Source of the DNA: an uncultured Pseudoclavibacter sp.
Lineage (GTDB): Bacteria > Actinomycetota > Actinomycetes > Actinomycetales > Microbacteriaceae
NCBI GenBank assembly: GCA_946221025.1
Contig: CAMIMS010000001.1
Coordinates: 1-64,000 of the forward strand
DNA length: 64,000 bases
Direction of reading: 5' to 3'
The position numbers were made by a program, and so were the translations under genes. Positions 62,124 to 64,000 of the stretch are shown here, one piece after another. The notes under the pieces were generated by a model. It saw only the letters and a list, made by a program, of their open reading frames with translations. It made no database searches and was not told the DNA's origin. Numbering within the stretch: position 1 is the first letter of the stretch; each line of letters opens with the position of its first letter.

Positions 62124-63341
62124 CTAGTTCGTGCCCGTGACGCGAGCGTGGCTGCGACCGTCCCAGTGCGGGTTCTCCCAGATGACGGTTCCTCCCTGAC
62201 CGAGACCCACGCACATAGCGGTGCAGCCGTAGCGAACCTCCGGGTGCTGCTCGAACTGACGGGCGAGCTGAATCATGAGGCGAACACCGGATGAGGCCAG
62301 CGGGTGACCGAAGGCGATGGCACCGCCGTAGAGGTTGACCGAGGGGTCATCGTCCGGAATGCCGAAGTGGTCGAGGAACGAGATCACCTGAACGGCGAAG
62401 GCCTCGTTCAGGTCGAACAGGCCAATGTCGTCAATCGTGAGGCCTGCGCGCTTGAGCGCCTTCTCGGTCGACGGAACCGGGCCAAGGCCCATCACCTCGG
62501 GCTCGACGCCGGCGAAGGCGAAGGTGACCATGCGCATCTTCGGGGTGAGACCGAACTCCTTCACCGCGTCGCCCGAGGCGAGGATCGCGGCGGTCGCACC
62601 ATCGTTCAGGCCCGACGCGTTACCGGCGGTCACGCGCCCGTGCTCGCGGAACGGCGTGCGCAGATTCTTCAGCCCCTCCATCGAGGTGTCGGGGCGGAGG
62701 GTCTCGTCTTCGGTGGCAAGGCCCCATCCGTTCGCGCTCTCGATCGCGACCTGAACGAGGTCGGGCTGAATGTTGCCGTCCTTGTACGCCTGTGCCGCCT
62801 TCTGCTGCGAACGCATGGCGTAGAAGTCGCTGCGCTCCTTCGTGAAGTGCGGGAAGCGGTCGTGGAGGCGCTCCGCGGTCTTGCCCATGTTGAGCGCGTC
62901 TTCGCTGACGAGCTGCTCGGCAAGGAAGCGGGGGTTCGGGTCGGCGCCGGCGCCGAGCGGGTGGTTGCCCATGTGCTCGACACCGCCGGCGATGGTGACG
63001 TCGTAGGCGCCAAAACCGATGCCGGAACCGGTCGTGGTCACCGAGGTCATCGCGCCGGCGCACATGCGGTCGATCGCGAAACCGGGGACCGAAAGCGGAA
63101 GCCCCGCGAGGATCGCCGCGGTGCGACCGAGGGTCAGCCCCTGATCACCCTCCTGCGTCGTCGCGGCGATCGCGACGTCGTCGTATCGATCAAGCGGGAT
63201 GTTCTCGTTGCGCTCGACGACGCCTCGAATCGCCTTGACGACCAGGTCGTCCGCGCGGGTTTTCCAGTACATGCCCTTCTCGCCGGCGCGCCCGAACGGG
63301 GTTCGCATACCGTCGATGAAGTAGACCTCTCGATTGGCCAC
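62124..63341 (-). CDS. fadA: Acetyl-CoA acyltransferase (thiolase)
   Basis: Thiolytic cleavage of 3-ketoacyl-CoA, the last step of beta-oxidation. 405 residues: acyl-accepting cysteine in FAIDRMCAGAMTSV, DLNEAFAVQVIS, GGAIAFGHPLASSGVRLM and the second catalytic cysteine in AMCVGLGQGGTVIWEN. GTG start 63341 with GGAGGCA upstream. It forms an operon with fadB, the partner that makes its substrate. Confidence 0.95.
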   Translation of the reverse strand: MANREVYFIDGMRTPFGRAGEKGMYWKTRADDLVVKAIRGVVERNENIPLDRYDDVAIAATTQEGDQGLTLGRTAAILAGLPLSVPGFAIDRMCAGAMTSVTTTGSGIGFGAYDVTIAGGVEHMGNHPLGAGADPNPRFLAEQLVSEDALNMGKTAERLHDRFPHFTKERSDFYAMRSQQKAAQAYKDGNIQPDLVQVAIESANGWGLATEDETLRPDTSMEGLKNLRTPFREHGRVTAGNASGLNDGATAAILASGDAVKEFGLTPKMRMVTFAFAGVEPEVMGLGPVPSTEKALKRAGLTIDDIGLFDLNEAFAVQVISFLDHFGIPDDDPSVNLYGGAIAFGHPLASSGVRLMIQLARQFEQHPEVRYGCTAMCVGLGQGGTVIWENPHWDGRSHARVTGTN

Positions 63342-63464
63342 ACTGCCTCCAAATAGTCGGTGAATCAGACGATTCGCTGCCGGAGAGTTTATTGGTCCCC
63401 AGCGTCAAAATACGTGAACGCGAATTGGCGCCCGAGAACGTCTCCGGGGGCGTCGCGCCCGATC

Positions 63465-64000
63465 TCAGTTCGGCCGGGGACCCGAGCCGTCGACGGCAGT
63501 TGAACCGGTTCGGGTAGCGGGCTCGTCGGCCACCGGGGTGCTGTCCTGAGCGTCGGCCTCGGCGACCTGCGCATTCAGGAGTGCATCCGCGATGACCGAC
63601 GACGTCAGCTCCCGCTGCCACGGCCGTGCACCAGCATCTTCAAGCGCAGCACTGACGCGTGCGGCGCTAATCTCCTCGGGCGGCTGCCATGCGATCGTGC
63701 GGATGAACTCGGGCGTGAGCAGGTTCTCCGTCGGCATTCGCAAATCGTCCGCGAGCGCGGCGACGGCATCCCGTGCCGCGACAAGCCTGGCATGCGCTTC
63801 GGGATGGTTTCGGCTCCAGGAACGATGAGGAGGAACGCGGTCGCGCGGCGCGCGAACCTTCGGCACCGGTTCGGCCCGTACCCCCCGCTGAATCGCCTCC
63901 CACCAGCGGTCGATCTCGGTTCTCGAGGCCTTTCCCTGAAACTCGCTCATCGAGGCGAGCTCGCCCTTTGAGCGGGGGATGCGCTGCACGACGGCCGAGA
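63465..64000 (-). CDS. rnd: Ribonuclease D, C-terminal part (5' end outside window)
   Basis: Open to the window edge on the minus strand. The visible part has QRIPRSKGELASMSEFQGKA followed by SRTEIDRWWEAIQRG, the HRDC-domain pattern of actinobacterial RNase D, a 3'-5' exoribonuclease in tRNA processing, and a second helical HRDC-like unit (LRMPTENLLTPEFIRTIAWQ). The nuclease domain lies beyond the window. The last 30 residues are low complexity. fadA follows on the same strand after a gap of about 120 bases that holds nothing recognisable. Confidence 0.85.
   Translation of the reverse strand, partial: SAVVQRIPRSKGELASMSEFQGKASRTEIDRWWEAIQRGVRAEPVPKVRAPRDRVPPHRSWSRNHPEAHARLVAARDAVAALADDLRMPTENLLTPEFIRTIAWQPPEEISAARVSAALEDAGARPWQRELTSSVIADALLNAQVAEADAQDSTPVADEPATRTGSTAVDGSGPRPN

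Overview
The window is a high-GC actinobacterial chromosome segment, most likely from the family Microbacteriaceae. The evidence is gene content and order (glnA2-glnE-glnA1-RDD-DUF4191; DUF3093/dut/DUF3710/DUF3159; sepH-DUF4193; an actinobacterial rnpB), a polyphosphate glucokinase, homodimeric AceE, a single two-lipoyl-domain E2, and many leaderless genes. Genus cannot be fixed from sequence alone.

Layout. 1-2070: end of proB and proA (proline synthesis). 2199-2272: tRNA with CAT anticodon. 2290-5416: a lipoprotein and glycogen phosphorylase. 5628-10550: DUF3145 gene, acyl carrier protein, FasR-type PucR regulator and aceE, a fatty-acid/pyruvate locus from which fabD, fabH and fabF are missing. 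10680-11347: peroxiredoxin and tRNA-Val(TAC). About 11350-14060: AT-rich island holding a DUF2971 gene, a small membrane protein and about 870 bases without a convincing gene. 14070-18473: two tandem secreted proteins, each three CWB2 cell-wall-binding repeats fused to an S13 D,D-carboxypeptidase. 18541-22081: apt, Nif3-like, coiled-coil zinc-ribbon relative, RNase P RNA, polyphosphate glucokinase. 22122-29064: map, a SPOR-like small protein, and the nitrogen assimilation set glnA2, glnE, glnA1. 29191-38023: RDD, DUF4191, a pseudokinase-like membrane protein, then sucB, lpdA, pepA and a PAC2 protein; lipB and lipA, usual neighbours here, are absent. 38196-40223: primary sigma factor with a long repetitive basic tail. 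40271-43997: CofE-like amide ligase, ATP-grasp ligase, alanine racemase homologue and a catalytically dead racemase paralogue. 44102-50959: parE, azlCD, parC and an alkaline-phosphatase-family enzyme. 50983-55490: sepH, DUF4193, DUF3093, dut, DUF3710, DUF3159. 55624-64000: aconitase with a two-part operator region, glutamate dehydrogenase, fadB, fadA and the end of RNase D.

Most interesting points. (i) A small ligase/racemase cluster that could build an unusual cell-wall amide bridge; Microbacteriaceae have group B peptidoglycan, whose bridge enzymes are, to my knowledge, not assigned. (ii) A stripped FAS-II locus together with missing lipBA, which is coherent because LipB uses octanoyl-ACP made by FAS-II; intact fadA/fadB would suit a lipid-scavenging life. 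(iii) Many genes have a TANNNT -10 box 6-8 nt before the start codon, and two divergent pairs (map/SPOR-like and pepA/PAC2) have interlocking promoters. Everything was read by eye; no database search or alignment was run.
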